This document shows, piece after piece, positions 14,422-21,816 of a DNA stretch of 33,488 nt. Source of the DNA: a virus; the IMG/VR virus record IMGVR_UViG_3300048924_000213, positions 1-33,488 of that record; one strand, 5' to 3'. Under the pieces are notes generated by a model. It did no database searches and was not told the DNA's origin. It saw only the letters and a program-made list of their open reading frames with translations. Position 1 is the stretch's first letter, and the number at the start of each line of letters is the position of its first letter. The position numbers and the translations under genes are program-made.

Positions 14422-15603
14422 ATGCGTAAAGAGACTCGTTTTAAATTCAATAAATACCTGAGCCGTCTTGCCGAACTGAACGGTATTGAAGTACCTGACC
14501 TCGATAAAAAATTCAACGTCGAGCCTTCAGTCACACAGAAACTTTTCGACAAAATCCAGCAATCATCCTCCTTCCTGCAACTCATCAACATGGTGACCGT
14601 GGGCGAACTGACCGAGGAAAAAGTCGGCATCGATGTCACTGGCACCATCGCCAGCACCACCGACACCGACGGTGGTACCGAGCGCAAAACGGCAGACTTC
14701 TCGAAACTGGATGCCTTCCGTTACTTCTGCAAACCGGTCAACTTCGATTACAACCTGAAGTACAACAAGCTCGACCTGTGGGCGCGATTTGAAGATTTCC
14801 AGATCCGTATCCGTAACGCCATCATCAAGCGTCAGGCGCTGGACTACATCACCATCGGTTTCAACGGCACGAGTCGGGCACCAACCTCCGACCGCGCGAA
14901 AAATCCTTTGCTTCAGGACGTCGCTGTTGGCTGGCTGCAAAAGTATCGCAACGACGCGCCAGAGCGCGTTATGTCTCATATCGTGGATGATGACGGTACG
15001 GTCATTTCCGATACCATCAAAATTGGCAAAGGCGGACATTACGCCAACCTCGACGCGCTGGTGATGGATGCGCATGAATCCCTGATTGAAGAGATTCACC
15101 GTGAAAATCCCGAAATGGTGGTTATCTGCGGTCGTCGCATCCTGACCGACAAATATTTCCCGATGATTAACAAGTTCCAGGCGAACAGTGAACAACTCGC
15201 TGCAGAGCTCATTGTCAGCCAGAAAACCATCGGCCAGCTTCAGGCAGTGCGTGCGCCCTTCTTCCCGGCTAACAGCATCTTTATCACCACTCTGGATAAC
15301 ATTTCCATCTATCTGTATGAAGACGGCCACCGCCGCCACATCGTCGAAAACCCGAAACTCGACCAGGTGGAAAACTACGAGCAGGTGAAAGTCGATTTCG
15401 TCATCGAGGATTACGAGGCCGGTTGTCTGCTTGAAAACATCGAAATCCTTGAGCAGGACGAAGATGCCACCCCGGAAGCGGAAAGCGCGAAAGTGTTCGC
15501 TGCTGAGATGGTGAAAGCCATGCAGGCACTGACTGCCGATGCCGCCCCTCAAAGCGCGGAAGCCCCAAAGGCTGACACTCACACCGACGGTGAGGAGGCG
15601 TAA
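14422..15603 (+). CDS. N: Major capsid protein precursor (gpN), with C-terminal extension
   Basis: 393 residues against 357 in P2. The N-terminal propeptide region (KETRFKFNKYLSRLAELNGI) is expected to be cleaved by O. The HK97-type capsid core follows (FSKLDAFRYFCKPVNFDYNLKYNKLDLWARF, written in part; MVVICGRRILTDKYFP; VEDYEAG-like end). After the usual end (about residue 350) comes an extra 40-residue Ala/Glu/Pro-rich tail (from about PEAESAKVF to DGEEA). This tail looks disordered and may be surface-exposed or simply a lineage variant. Confidence 0.95.
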   Translation: MRKETRFKFNKYLSRLAELNGIEVPDLDKKFNVEPSVTQKLFDKIQQSSSFLQLINMVTVGELTEEKVGIDVTGTIASTTDTDGGTERKTADFSKLDAFRYFCKPVNFDYNLKYNKLDLWARFEDFQIRIRNAIIKRQALDYITIGFNGTSRAPTSDRAKNPLLQDVAVGWLQKYRNDAPERVMSHIVDDDGTVISDTIKIGKGGHYANLDALVMDAHESLIEEIHRENPEMVVICGRRILTDKYFPMINKFQANSEQLAAELIVSQKTIGQLQAVRAPFFPANSIFITTLDNISIYLYEDGHRRHIVENPKLDQVENYEQVKVDFVIEDYEAGCLLENIEILEQDEDATPEAESAKVFAAEMVKAMQALTADAAPQSAEAPKADTHTDGEEA

Positions 15604-15606
15604 CCG

Positions 15607-16368
15607 ATGACGAGCCCCGCACGGCGTCATGCTATGCGGGTCTCGGCCGAAAAGGCATCGCAGCGGGAACAGTACCCGCTGCGTCACGCCACGGCTTATG
15701 AGCAAATGCTCGTTAAGCTGGCCGTAGACCGCAGAACGCTTTCACAAATTCATTCCAAAGAACGCAAGGCGGATAAAAAGCGCGAACTACTACCGTTTTA
15801 CCTGCCGTGGGTGGCAGGTGTGCTGGAGACCGGCACTGGTGCGCAGGATGACATCCTGATGACCGTGCTGCTTTGGCGACTTGATGCCGGGGATATCACC
15901 GGCGCGATAGATATTGCCCGTTATGCGCTGCGCTACGGCCTGTCAATGCCAGATGGTCACTCGCGCACCGCGCCGTACATGCTCTCCGAAGAGGTTGCAC
16001 TTGCTGCACTTCGCGCCCGAGCTGCCTGTCAGCCGGTTGATGTACAGCAGCTCCTGACCGTTATCGAAATGACCCGCACCGCTGATATGCCTGACGAGGT
16101 TCGTGCCCGCCTGCACAAGGTCGCCGGTCTTATCCTGCGCGACGCCGGTCAACTTGCCGAGGCGATGAGTCACCTGCAACGCGCTATTCAGTTGGATGGT
16201 AGTTGCGGAGTGAAGAAAGACATTGAGCGCCTTGGCCGTGAACTGAGGCCGAAGACTGTCATACCGGTAAAGCAACCGTCGCTTAAGTCTGCGCAAAAGA
16301 TCACTAAAAAAACAACCGACTCACCGGCTAAACGAGGGCCTGGTCGCCCGAGGAAAGCCGCAGGTTAA
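15607..16368 (+). CDS. M: Terminase small subunit, endonuclease (gpM)
   Basis: 253 residues (P2 M is 247) and clearly the same protein: MTSPARRHAMRVSA at the start, HATAYEQMLVKLA, KKRELLPFYLPWV, GAQDDILMTVLLWRLD and TADMPDEVRARLHKV. It recognises and cuts cos together with P. The C-terminal tail is basic (TKKTTDSPAKRGPGRPRKA), an AT-hook-like GRPRK end suited to DNA contact. It begins four bases after the N stop behind GAGGAGG. Confidence 0.96.
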   Translation: MTSPARRHAMRVSAEKASQREQYPLRHATAYEQMLVKLAVDRRTLSQIHSKERKADKKRELLPFYLPWVAGVLETGTGAQDDILMTVLLWRLDAGDITGAIDIARYALRYGLSMPDGHSRTAPYMLSEEVALAALRARAACQPVDVQQLLTVIEMTRTADMPDEVRARLHKVAGLILRDAGQLAEAMSHLQRAIQLDGSCGVKKDIERLGRELRPKTVIPVKQPSLKSAQKITKKTTDSPAKRGPGRPRKAAG

Positions 16369-16467
16369 CCGAACGCTCCCCGAGCCGGGCGGCACGTCGG
16401 TCAATGCAGGTATCACTTGCCCTGACTGCGACCGGCGTCCACCGCCCACCTATTTTCCGAGGTTGTC

Positions 16468-16974
16468 ATGACGACACTGATTATTGAGCCCAGAACAACG
16501 CCGCAGGACGTGCCGGGCGTGGTGATACCGCCACCGGGCGAGAATGAGCCGGTGATTAAAAATACCGGTTTTTTTCCTGATGTAGACCCGCAGCGCGTGC
16601 GCGAAGAAATGCGCCTTGAGCAGACCGTTTCCCCTGTGCGCCTGCGCTGGGCAATCAAGACCGCCATCGCCGAAACCAATGCGGAACTGCGCGACTGGCG
16701 CGACCGCCAGCTCGACGCCGGTCACGCCACGCTCGCGGATGTCCCGACCGACGAACTCGATGGCGAGAGCGTGCGCTGCTTCCACTACTTTAACGCCGTG
16801 TGCTCGATGACGACCGCCACGCTGTACGAGCGTTATCGCGGCGTGGATGCGACCAACAAGGGTGACAAAAAGGCCGACAGCATCGACAGCACCATCGATG
16901 AGATGTGGCGTGATATGCGCTGGTCAGTGGCGCGTATTCAGGACAAAGCGCGCTGCATCGTGGGTCAAATCTGA
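16468..16974 (+). CDS. L: Head completion/stabilization protein (gpL)
   Basis: 168 residues (P2 L is 169). Closes the filled head and forms part of the connector to the tail. Signature segments are IKNTGFFPDVDPQRVREEMRLEQTVSP, given here in part as GFFPDVDPQRVREEMRL, then VRLRWAIKTAIAETNAELRDW and FNAVCSMTTATLYERYR. A 99-bp gap after M contains no ORF or hairpin that I trust. The stop overlaps the X start (TGATG). Confidence 0.95.
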   Translation: MTTLIIEPRTTPQDVPGVVIPPPGENEPVIKNTGFFPDVDPQRVREEMRLEQTVSPVRLRWAIKTAIAETNAELRDWRDRQLDAGHATLADVPTDELDGESVRCFHYFNAVCSMTTATLYERYRGVDATNKGDKKADSIDSTIDEMWRDMRWSVARIQDKARCIVGQI

Positions 16975-17177
16975 TGAAGGTCTATGCGATGCAGGGCGAC
17001 ACCCTCGACGCGATATGTGCGCGCTATTACGGGCGCACTGAGGGCGTGGTCGAGACGGTGCTGCAGGCAAATCCGGGGCTGTCTGAGCTGGGCGTCATTC
17101 TGCCGCACGGTACGGTGATAGAGCTGCCCGAAACCGACAGCGCACCGAAAACCAAAACGGTGAATCTATGGGACTGA
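16974..17177 (+). CDS. X: Tail protein X (gpX), LysM-like
   Basis: 67 residues, exactly the P2 X length. It has the LysM-like pattern of tail protein X (MQGDTLDAICARYYGRTEG, then VLQANPGLSELG, then LPHGTVIELPE). It is needed for tail assembly. It is coupled to L by a one-base overlap and overlaps the holin start. Confidence 0.94.
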   Translation: MKVYAMQGDTLDAICARYYGRTEGVVETVLQANPGLSELGVILPHGTVIELPETDSAPKTKTVNLWD

Positions 17178-17389
17178 GCATGGAAAAAATCACGACGTTT
17201 ATCGCCTACTGGCTGGCCGTGGGGCTGGCCTATTTCGGGGCGATGTCGCCCGAGAAAATGGCGCTCTATGTGGGCGGCGGTTGTGCCATCTTTACCGCGC
17301 TGACGAATTACTGGTTTAAGCGCAAAACTTTTCGCTATCTGCAATCCCTCGGAATCGATAAGGGGGCGATGCGTGAGCTCAATCATTAA
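17168..17389 (+). CDS. Holin
   Basis: 73 residues with two predicted membrane spans (FIAYWLAVGLAYFGAM about 10-25 and ALYVGGGCAIFTALTNYWF about 32-50) and a charged C-terminus (KRKTFRYLQSLGIDKGAM). It sits where P2 gene Y encodes the holin (93 aa), but looks more like the small HP1-type holins. It would form inner-membrane lesions at lysis time. Two starts are possible, 17168 (MGLSMEK) and 17180 (MEKITT), reminiscent of dual-start holins in which the longer product delays lysis; this is not shown here. Confidence 0.87.
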   Translation: MGLSMEKITTFIAYWLAVGLAYFGAMSPEKMALYVGGGCAIFTALTNYWFKRKTFRYLQSLGIDKGAMRELNH

Positions 17390-17882
17390 ACGCTGCAGTG
17401 TGGCCGCCGTGCTGGCGCTGGCCGCACTGATGCCTGACTTTCGTCTGCTTAACACCTCGCCCGAGGGGCTGGCTTTACTCGCTGACCTCGAAGGATGTCG
17501 CCTGACGCCTTACCAGTGCAGCGCGGGAGTGTGGACGTCAGGCATCGGCCACACTGCCGGTGTCACCCCGAAAGGGGAAATTACCGGGCGACAGGCGGCG
17601 GCGAACCTTATCGCGGATGTGCTAAACGTCGAGAGGCGTCTCGCGGTCTGCGTGCCGGTGGAAATGCCGCCGCGCGTGTATGACGCGCTGGTGAGCTTCT
17701 CATTCAACGTGGGAACCGGTGCAGCCTGTCGTTCGACGCTGGTCTCGTTTATCAAACGTCATCAGTGGTGGCAGGCGTGCGACCAGCTCACCCGCTGGGT
17801 GTTTGTGAATGGCGACAGAAACAAAGGGCTGGAAAACCGACGTGCGCGGGAATGGGCTTACTGTGTGAAGGGGATGCAATGA
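17373..17882 (+). CDS. SAR endolysin of the P1 Lyz type (GH24 lysozyme)
   Basis: 169 residues, unrelated in visible sequence to P2 K. An N-terminal weakly hydrophobic helix (KRCSVAAVLALAALMP) is a signal-anchor-release segment that exports the enzyme tethered to the inner membrane. The catalytic region reads LEGCRLTPYQCSAGVWTSGIGHT in part, with Glu40, Cys49 and Thr55 in the spacing of P1 Lyz Glu42-Cys51-Thr57, plus Cys42 (P1 Cys44) and a SAR cysteine, Cys8. In P1 the active-site Cys is locked by a disulfide and freed by the SAR Cys when the helix leaves the membrane. The same regulation is likely here. Overlaps the holin end by 17 bases and lysB by four. Confidence 0.93.
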   Translation: MSSIIKRCSVAAVLALAALMPDFRLLNTSPEGLALLADLEGCRLTPYQCSAGVWTSGIGHTAGVTPKGEITGRQAAANLIADVLNVERRLAVCVPVEMPPRVYDALVSFSFNVGTGAACRSTLVSFIKRHQWWQACDQLTRWVFVNGDRNKGLENRRAREWAYCVKGMQ

Positions 17883-18304
17883 AAGTGCTGATGATGCTGT
17901 TGGCCGGGCTGCTCGCCGGGGTGCTGTGGCTGCGCCACGATAACGCGAATCTGACCCGCTCGTTTGAGCGAGCGAACCGGGTCGCCACCGAACAAAAGAC
18001 GACGATCTGGATGCTGAAAAATCAGCTTTCCGTGTCGCAACGTATCGCCAGTACGAATGAGGCAGGTCAGGTCAGGCTCGCGGATGAACTGACCGCTGCC
18101 GGTGAACTGGCGGCAAGACGTGAAGAAACGATAACGAGGCTGATGAATGAAAACGAAGAGCTGCGCCGCTGGTATCGCGCTGATTTGCCTGATGCTGTGC
18201 GCCGGTTGCATACCCGCACCGCCTGCGCCTCCGCCGGTCATTGTTTACAACGCCTGCCCGAAGGTGAGCCTCTGCCCGATGCCGGGAAGCGACCCCGTTA
18301 CTAA
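17879..18304 (+). CDS. lysB: Inner-membrane spanin LysB
   Basis: 141 residues, as in P2 LysB. One N-terminal membrane helix (VLMMLLAGLLAGVLWL), then a periplasmic coiled coil (LTRSFERANRVATEQKTT to MNENEELRRWY), then a Pro/Arg-rich end that is shared in another frame with lysC. The start at ATG 17879 overlaps the endolysin stop (ATGA); longer readings upstream are rejected. With LysC it spans the periplasm and fuses the membranes at the last step of lysis. Confidence 0.93.
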   Translation: MKVLMMLLAGLLAGVLWLRHDNANLTRSFERANRVATEQKTTIWMLKNQLSVSQRIASTNEAGQVRLADELTAAGELAARREETITRLMNENEELRRWYRADLPDAVRRLHTRTACASAGHCLQRLPEGEPLPDAGKRPRY

Positions 18305-18437
18305 CGGCGATCTGAGCGCCGATATTCGCAGGCTTGAGGGCGCGCTGACTGCCTGCGCGCTCAAAGTTGAAACCGTCAAAGACTGTCAGGACAAACTCGA
18401 TGAAGAAAGCACACAGCCTGCGCCAGGCGTTAACTGA
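18147..18437 (+). CDS. lysC: Outer-membrane lipoprotein spanin LysC, nested out of frame in lysB
   Basis: 96 residues in the +1 frame relative to lysB, the first 158 bases inside it, the same nested arrangement as P2. A lipoprotein signal (KSCAAGIALICLMLCAGC) ends in a lipobox with the acylated Cys at about residue 21, followed by a proline-rich linker (IPAPPAPPPVIVY). Further cysteines (NACPKVSLCP, LTACALK, KDC) may form disulfides. Extends into the start of R. Confidence 0.92.
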   Translation: MKTKSCAAGIALICLMLCAGCIPAPPAPPPVIVYNACPKVSLCPMPGSDPVTNGDLSADIRRLEGALTACALKVETVKDCQDKLDEESTQPAPGVN

Positions 18438-18867
18438 TGCCGTACCGCAGTTAAAAACGAATCCCGAAATGATGCGCATCTTTGCCGATGAGGGGAATAT
18501 CGATGCGCGCCTCGCGGCCTCGCTGTCGCACGAAAAGATTTACACCCTGAATGTGATCGTCTGCGATTTTGTCGGCGACCCCGATTTGATTTTCGTGCCG
18601 GTGGCTGTGTGGCTGCGTGAGCATCAGCCGGACATTTGCACCACGGATGAGGGACGCAAAAAGGGCTACCGCTTCCAGATGGATTTGAACGACGGTGACA
18701 GTGTTGATATCAGTATCAGCCTGCAGCTCACCGAGCGCACCCTCGTCAGGGATGAAAACGGCGCGCTTCACGTCAGCTATGCGCCTGAGCCGCCATTGCC
18801 TGAGCCGGTCACTCGTCCGACCGAACTTTATATCAATGGTGAGCTGGTGAGTCAGTGGGATGAGTAA
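18400..18867 (+). CDS. R: Tail completion protein R
   Basis: 155 residues, exactly the P2 R length, when started at ATG 18400 (MKKAHSLRQALTDAVPQL), which overlaps lysC by 38 bases; an upstream in-frame ATG (18367) lies deeper in lysC and is rejected. Signature segments are HEKIYTLNVIVCDFVGDPD, PVAVWLREHQPD and the ending TELYINGELVSQW. P2 R acts with S in finishing the tail so that it can join the head. Confidence 0.95.
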   Translation: MKKAHSLRQALTDAVPQLKTNPEMMRIFADEGNIDARLAASLSHEKIYTLNVIVCDFVGDPDLIFVPVAVWLREHQPDICTTDEGRKKGYRFQMDLNDGDSVDISISLQLTERTLVRDENGALHVSYAPEPPLPEPVTRPTELYINGELVSQWDE

Positions 18868-19318
18868 GTTAAAGCCTTTTGAAGATAAGCTTGCCGGGCT
18901 AATTGGCGCGCTGTCACCGGCGGGACGGCGAAAGCTTGCCGCAGAGATTGCGAAAGAGCTGCGCAAATCACAACAGCAACGGATTAAACTGCAAAAAGCG
19001 CCCGATGGCACGCCGTATCAGGCCAGGAAGCGCCAGCCGCTCAGGGCAAAGTCGGGGCGAATCAAGCGTGCAATGTTTCAGAAGTTACGAACGAGTCGCT
19101 ACATGAGAGCCAGTGGCCGCAATGATGCTGCTGTGGTCGAATTTACCGGCAAGGTGCAGCGCATCGCCCGAGTCCATCAGCTCGGCCTTAAAGACCGGCC
19201 GAACCCGCACAGCCGCGACGTGCAATATTCAGAGCGTCAGTTATTAGGGCTGAATCATGACGATGTTAAGATGATTGAAAGTGTTATTTTTGAAACGCTT
19301 AGGAAAGTTAGAGGTTAA
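18860..19318 (+). CDS. S: Tail completion protein S (virion morphogenesis family)
   Basis: 152 residues (P2 S is 150), phage virion morphogenesis family. Recognisable parts are SPAGRRKLAAEIAKELRKSQQQRI, shown here in part, APDGTPYQARKRQPL, VQRIARVHQLGLKDRP and a C-terminal QLLGLNHDDVKMIES. It overlaps R by eight bases. Base composition becomes AT-rich in its last 40 bases, marking the border of the inserted gene that follows. Confidence 0.95.
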   Translation: MSKLKPFEDKLAGLIGALSPAGRRKLAAEIAKELRKSQQQRIKLQKAPDGTPYQARKRQPLRAKSGRIKRAMFQKLRTSRYMRASGRNDAAVVEFTGKVQRIARVHQLGLKDRPNPHSRDVQYSERQLLGLNHDDVKMIESVIFETLRKVRG

Positions 19319-19375
19319 TCATAGACTAACCGACTGTTTTCAAGGTATTTTTAGCGAAAAAGTCGGGAGGTATCT

Positions 19376-20740
19376 ATGGAAGAGAAAAAGTATCAAGTTT
19401 TTGTAAGCTCAACTTACGAAGATTTGTTTCATGCGCGTAAAAAAATTATAGAAACAGTGTTGAGTTTATATCATTTTCCAGTTGGCATGGAAATGTTTAG
19501 TGCAGATGATTCAGAACAGTGGGAAATAATTAAAGAGACGATTGAAGGTAGTGATTACTACGTAATAATCATTGGCCAAAAATATGGTTCGATTGCAGCG
19601 TCAGGATTGAGTTATACAGAAATGGAGTATGATTATGCTAAGTCTCTTGGGATACCGGTGTTGGCATTTATTCGTAACCGTGAAGTAGATACGAAACCTC
19701 ATGAGAGAGAGCGAGATGTTAATAAAATTGAACAGCTTGAGCTTTTTATAGAAAAAGCTAAGGCTAATAAGATGTGCGATTTTTGGGATTCAATGGACGA
19801 TTTAGCCACTAAAGTAGCAATCGCATTACCTAAGATAATGAGGAGAACACCCAGGATTGGATGGGTCAGGGGGGATCAAGCTACATCAAAAGAAATATCC
19901 ACTGAGCTTGCTGAGCTATCAACAGAAAACAGATTATTGAGAGAGAAAGTTAGGGCTTATGAAAGTCGACTGCATACAGATGCTCCTATTCTAAATTTGT
20001 CAATGATAGATGATGATTTGGAGTTGACTCTTGCCAGGAATGTTACTGTTCAACCTTATATGAATGTATTGGCTATGGATGATATTCCGGACTCTTATCG
20101 AGGGGCGGTTTCGGAGGAAAAACTTCGGAAATATAATGAAGCTATACCGACTAAAGAAAAAGTAGATTCGTATAATAAGAAATTCTTTTTGCATTTATGT
20201 TATCAAGAGCACAGTGTTACTTTTAATCCTGTTCTTGAAAATGTCGGGAAAAAATTAGCGACAGATGTCTATATTCACATCGAACTTCCGAGTTTTTTGG
20301 TTGCGCTTAGTGACGATAACAAAAAGATTTTTACAGAATTACCAGTAATAAATATCCCAGAAACTCCAATGGCAGAGATTGATAGGCTAAATGCTGCTAG
20401 GAATAGTTTGGATTCGTTCAGACAGAGGTTGATTCTTGGGAAGTTTGGAGGTGCTGAGGATGGCTATGTGTTAAGTGGGCATAGGGCGTCAAATATGCTT
20501 GATAGTTCAGTAATGGACTATGTCAACAAAATTAGGCCGCTTAACGCAACGGATTGGGTCGATTATGATAAAGGCCGAATAGTATTAAGAGCAAAAAAAT
20601 TATTACAGAGTTTAACGGTAGAATTCGATAGTGTCACATTAGTTCCAATTGCTGAGGGGCAAGGGACAATAAATTTCAAAGTGGTTTGTGAGGAGCTAAA
20701 AGAACCAATCACCTTCAGCCGTAATGTAATAGTCTCATAA
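19376..20740 (+). CDS. DUF4062 (TIR-like fold) protein, cargo between S and V
   Basis: 454 residues, AT-rich, behind a clear GGGAGG site. The first 150 residues are a DUF4062 domain: YQVFVSSTYEDLF at the start, SDYYVIIIGQKYGSI (59-73), SYTEMEYDYAKSLGIPV (79-95, acidic Glu82/Glu84) and AFIR. DUF4062 shares the TIR/nucleoside-deoxyribosyltransferase-like fold and occurs in proteins linked to antiphage defence. A coiled coil (about 174-199, ELAELSTENRLLREKV) links to a 250-residue C-terminal region of beta-rich appearance that I do not recognise. The position is that of P2 orf30, a known variable place among the late genes. It points with the late operon, so late read-through is possible, but it may have its own promoter. 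Whether it cuts NAD or a nucleotide is unknown. Confidence 0.9.
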   Translation: MEEKKYQVFVSSTYEDLFHARKKIIETVLSLYHFPVGMEMFSADDSEQWEIIKETIEGSDYYVIIIGQKYGSIAASGLSYTEMEYDYAKSLGIPVLAFIRNREVDTKPHERERDVNKIEQLELFIEKAKANKMCDFWDSMDDLATKVAIALPKIMRRTPRIGWVRGDQATSKEISTELAELSTENRLLREKVRAYESRLHTDAPILNLSMIDDDLELTLARNVTVQPYMNVLAMDDIPDSYRGAVSEEKLRKYNEAIPTKEKVDSYNKKFFLHLCYQEHSVTFNPVLENVGKKLATDVYIHIELPSFLVALSDDNKKIFTELPVINIPETPMAEIDRLNAARNSLDSFRQRLILGKFGGAEDGYVLSGHRASNMLDSSVMDYVNKIRPLNATDWVDYDKGRIVLRAKKLLQSLTVEFDSVTLVPIAEGQGTINFKVVCEELKEPITFSRNVIVS

Positions 20741-20755
20741 TCTTCTTATCCGCAA

Positions 20756-20763
20756 TGTTGTGT
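20756..20763 (+). promoter_or_regulatory. Late-promoter motif TGTTGTGT upstream of V
   Basis: Second copy of the octamer found before O and FI, 60 bases before the V start and just after the DUF4062 gene, where P2 has Ogr-dependent promoter PV. A GC-rich 8-bp stem (20790-20797 with 20804-20811, one G-T pair) follows in the V leader and has no T run, so it is not a typical terminator. Confidence 0.5.
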
Positions 20764-20822
20764 AGTTTCTCCTAGAGCATCGTTTCATTGCCGCTGGCCC
20801 TGCCCGGCGGCATCCTTTCGGT

Positions 20823-21464
20823 ATGAATAATATAAATTCTCTGCAGGATATCGCCCGGGCGATCCGCAACCTTATCCGTACCGGCATTGTGACCGACGTC
20901 GACCCCGTCGAGGGGCTTTGTCGTGTCCAGACCGGCGGGATGCAAACCACCTGGCTTAACTGGCTGACCTCCCGCGCCGGTCGCTCGCGGGTGTGGTGGG
21001 CTCCCTCGGTCGGTGAGCAGGTGCTGATTCTTTCTATTGGTGGTGAGCTCGACACGGCTTTTGTGTTGCCCGGCATTTTCTCTGATGACCATCCTGCGCC
21101 TTCTGCCTCGCCTGATGCGTTTCACATTGCCTTTCCTGACGGGGCGATTATCGAATACGACCCCAACAGCGGAGCGCTGACTGTTTCCGGTATCAAGACC
21201 GCCGATGTCACCGCGTCGGAATCTATTACCGCCACCGTGCCGGTGGTGGTGGTCAAAGCAGATATCAGCATCACCCTCGATACCCCCGAGGTGGTGTGTA
21301 CTAACAAGCTCATCACCGGCTCACTCGAAGTGCAGAAGGGCGGGACGATGAAAGGCGATATCACACACACCGACGGGAAATTTAACTCTAACGGCGTGCA
21401 GGCGGATGACCACGATCACGGCGGCGTGAAGCGCGGCGATGACAGAACGGTGGACACGCAATGA
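20823..21464 (+). CDS. V: Baseplate spike protein V
   Basis: 213 residues (P2 V is 211). Trimeric membrane-piercing spike at the tail tip. It has an N-terminal OB-like part (IRNLIRTGIVTDVDPVEGLCRV, in part, then TTWLNWLTSRAGRSRVWW and PSVGEQVLILS), a beta-helix (ADVTASESITATVPVVVV), and an apex with HDHGGVKRGDD, the His-x-His iron-binding motif known at the P2 spike tip. First gene of the V-W-J-I-H-G operon. Confidence 0.96.
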   Translation: MNNINSLQDIARAIRNLIRTGIVTDVDPVEGLCRVQTGGMQTTWLNWLTSRAGRSRVWWAPSVGEQVLILSIGGELDTAFVLPGIFSDDHPAPSASPDAFHIAFPDGAIIEYDPNSGALTVSGIKTADVTASESITATVPVVVVKADISITLDTPEVVCTNKLITGSLEVQKGGTMKGDITHTDGKFNSNGVQADDHDHGGVKRGDDRTVDTQ

Positions 21465-21811
21465 CGGTGCGTTATCTGGGTATGAACAGCCAGACCGGGC
21501 TCAGTATTTCTGAGGCCGACCATATCAGGCAAAGCGTGCGCGACATTCTGGTCACGCCGGTTGGCTCGCGGGTGATGCGCCGTGAATACGGATCGCTGCT
21601 GTCAGCGCTGATTGACCAGCCGCAGACCCCGGCGCTACGCCTGCAGATTATGGCTGCGTGCTACTCGGCGATCCAGAAGTGGGAGCCGCGCGTCAGCCTG
21701 TCGACCATCACCTTTGAACGCGGCGAGGCTGACGGCGAGCTGTATGTCGATATCACCGGGACGCGCTCGATGTCTGCGCAGCCCTTTTCACTGACTATTC
21801 CACTGAGTTAA
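21461..21811 (+). CDS. W: Baseplate wedge protein W (gp25-like)
   Basis: 116 residues (P2 W is 115), T4 gp25-like lysozyme-fold family. The marker EADHIRQSVRDILVTPVGSR and REYGSLLSALIDQP are visible. It anchors the sheath to the baseplate. Overlaps V by four bases (ATGA). Confidence 0.96.
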   Translation: MTVRYLGMNSQTGLSISEADHIRQSVRDILVTPVGSRVMRREYGSLLSALIDQPQTPALRLQIMAACYSAIQKWEPRVSLSTITFERGEADGELYVDITGTRSMSAQPFSLTIPLS

Positions 21812-21816
21812 ACGCT

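Noticed and set aside
14563-15705. 380-aa ORF antisense to the capsid gene and other long antisense ORFs (e.g. 28124-29008, 29395-30132)
   Set aside because: They mirror GC-rich, well-identified structural genes, have biased composition and no start signals.
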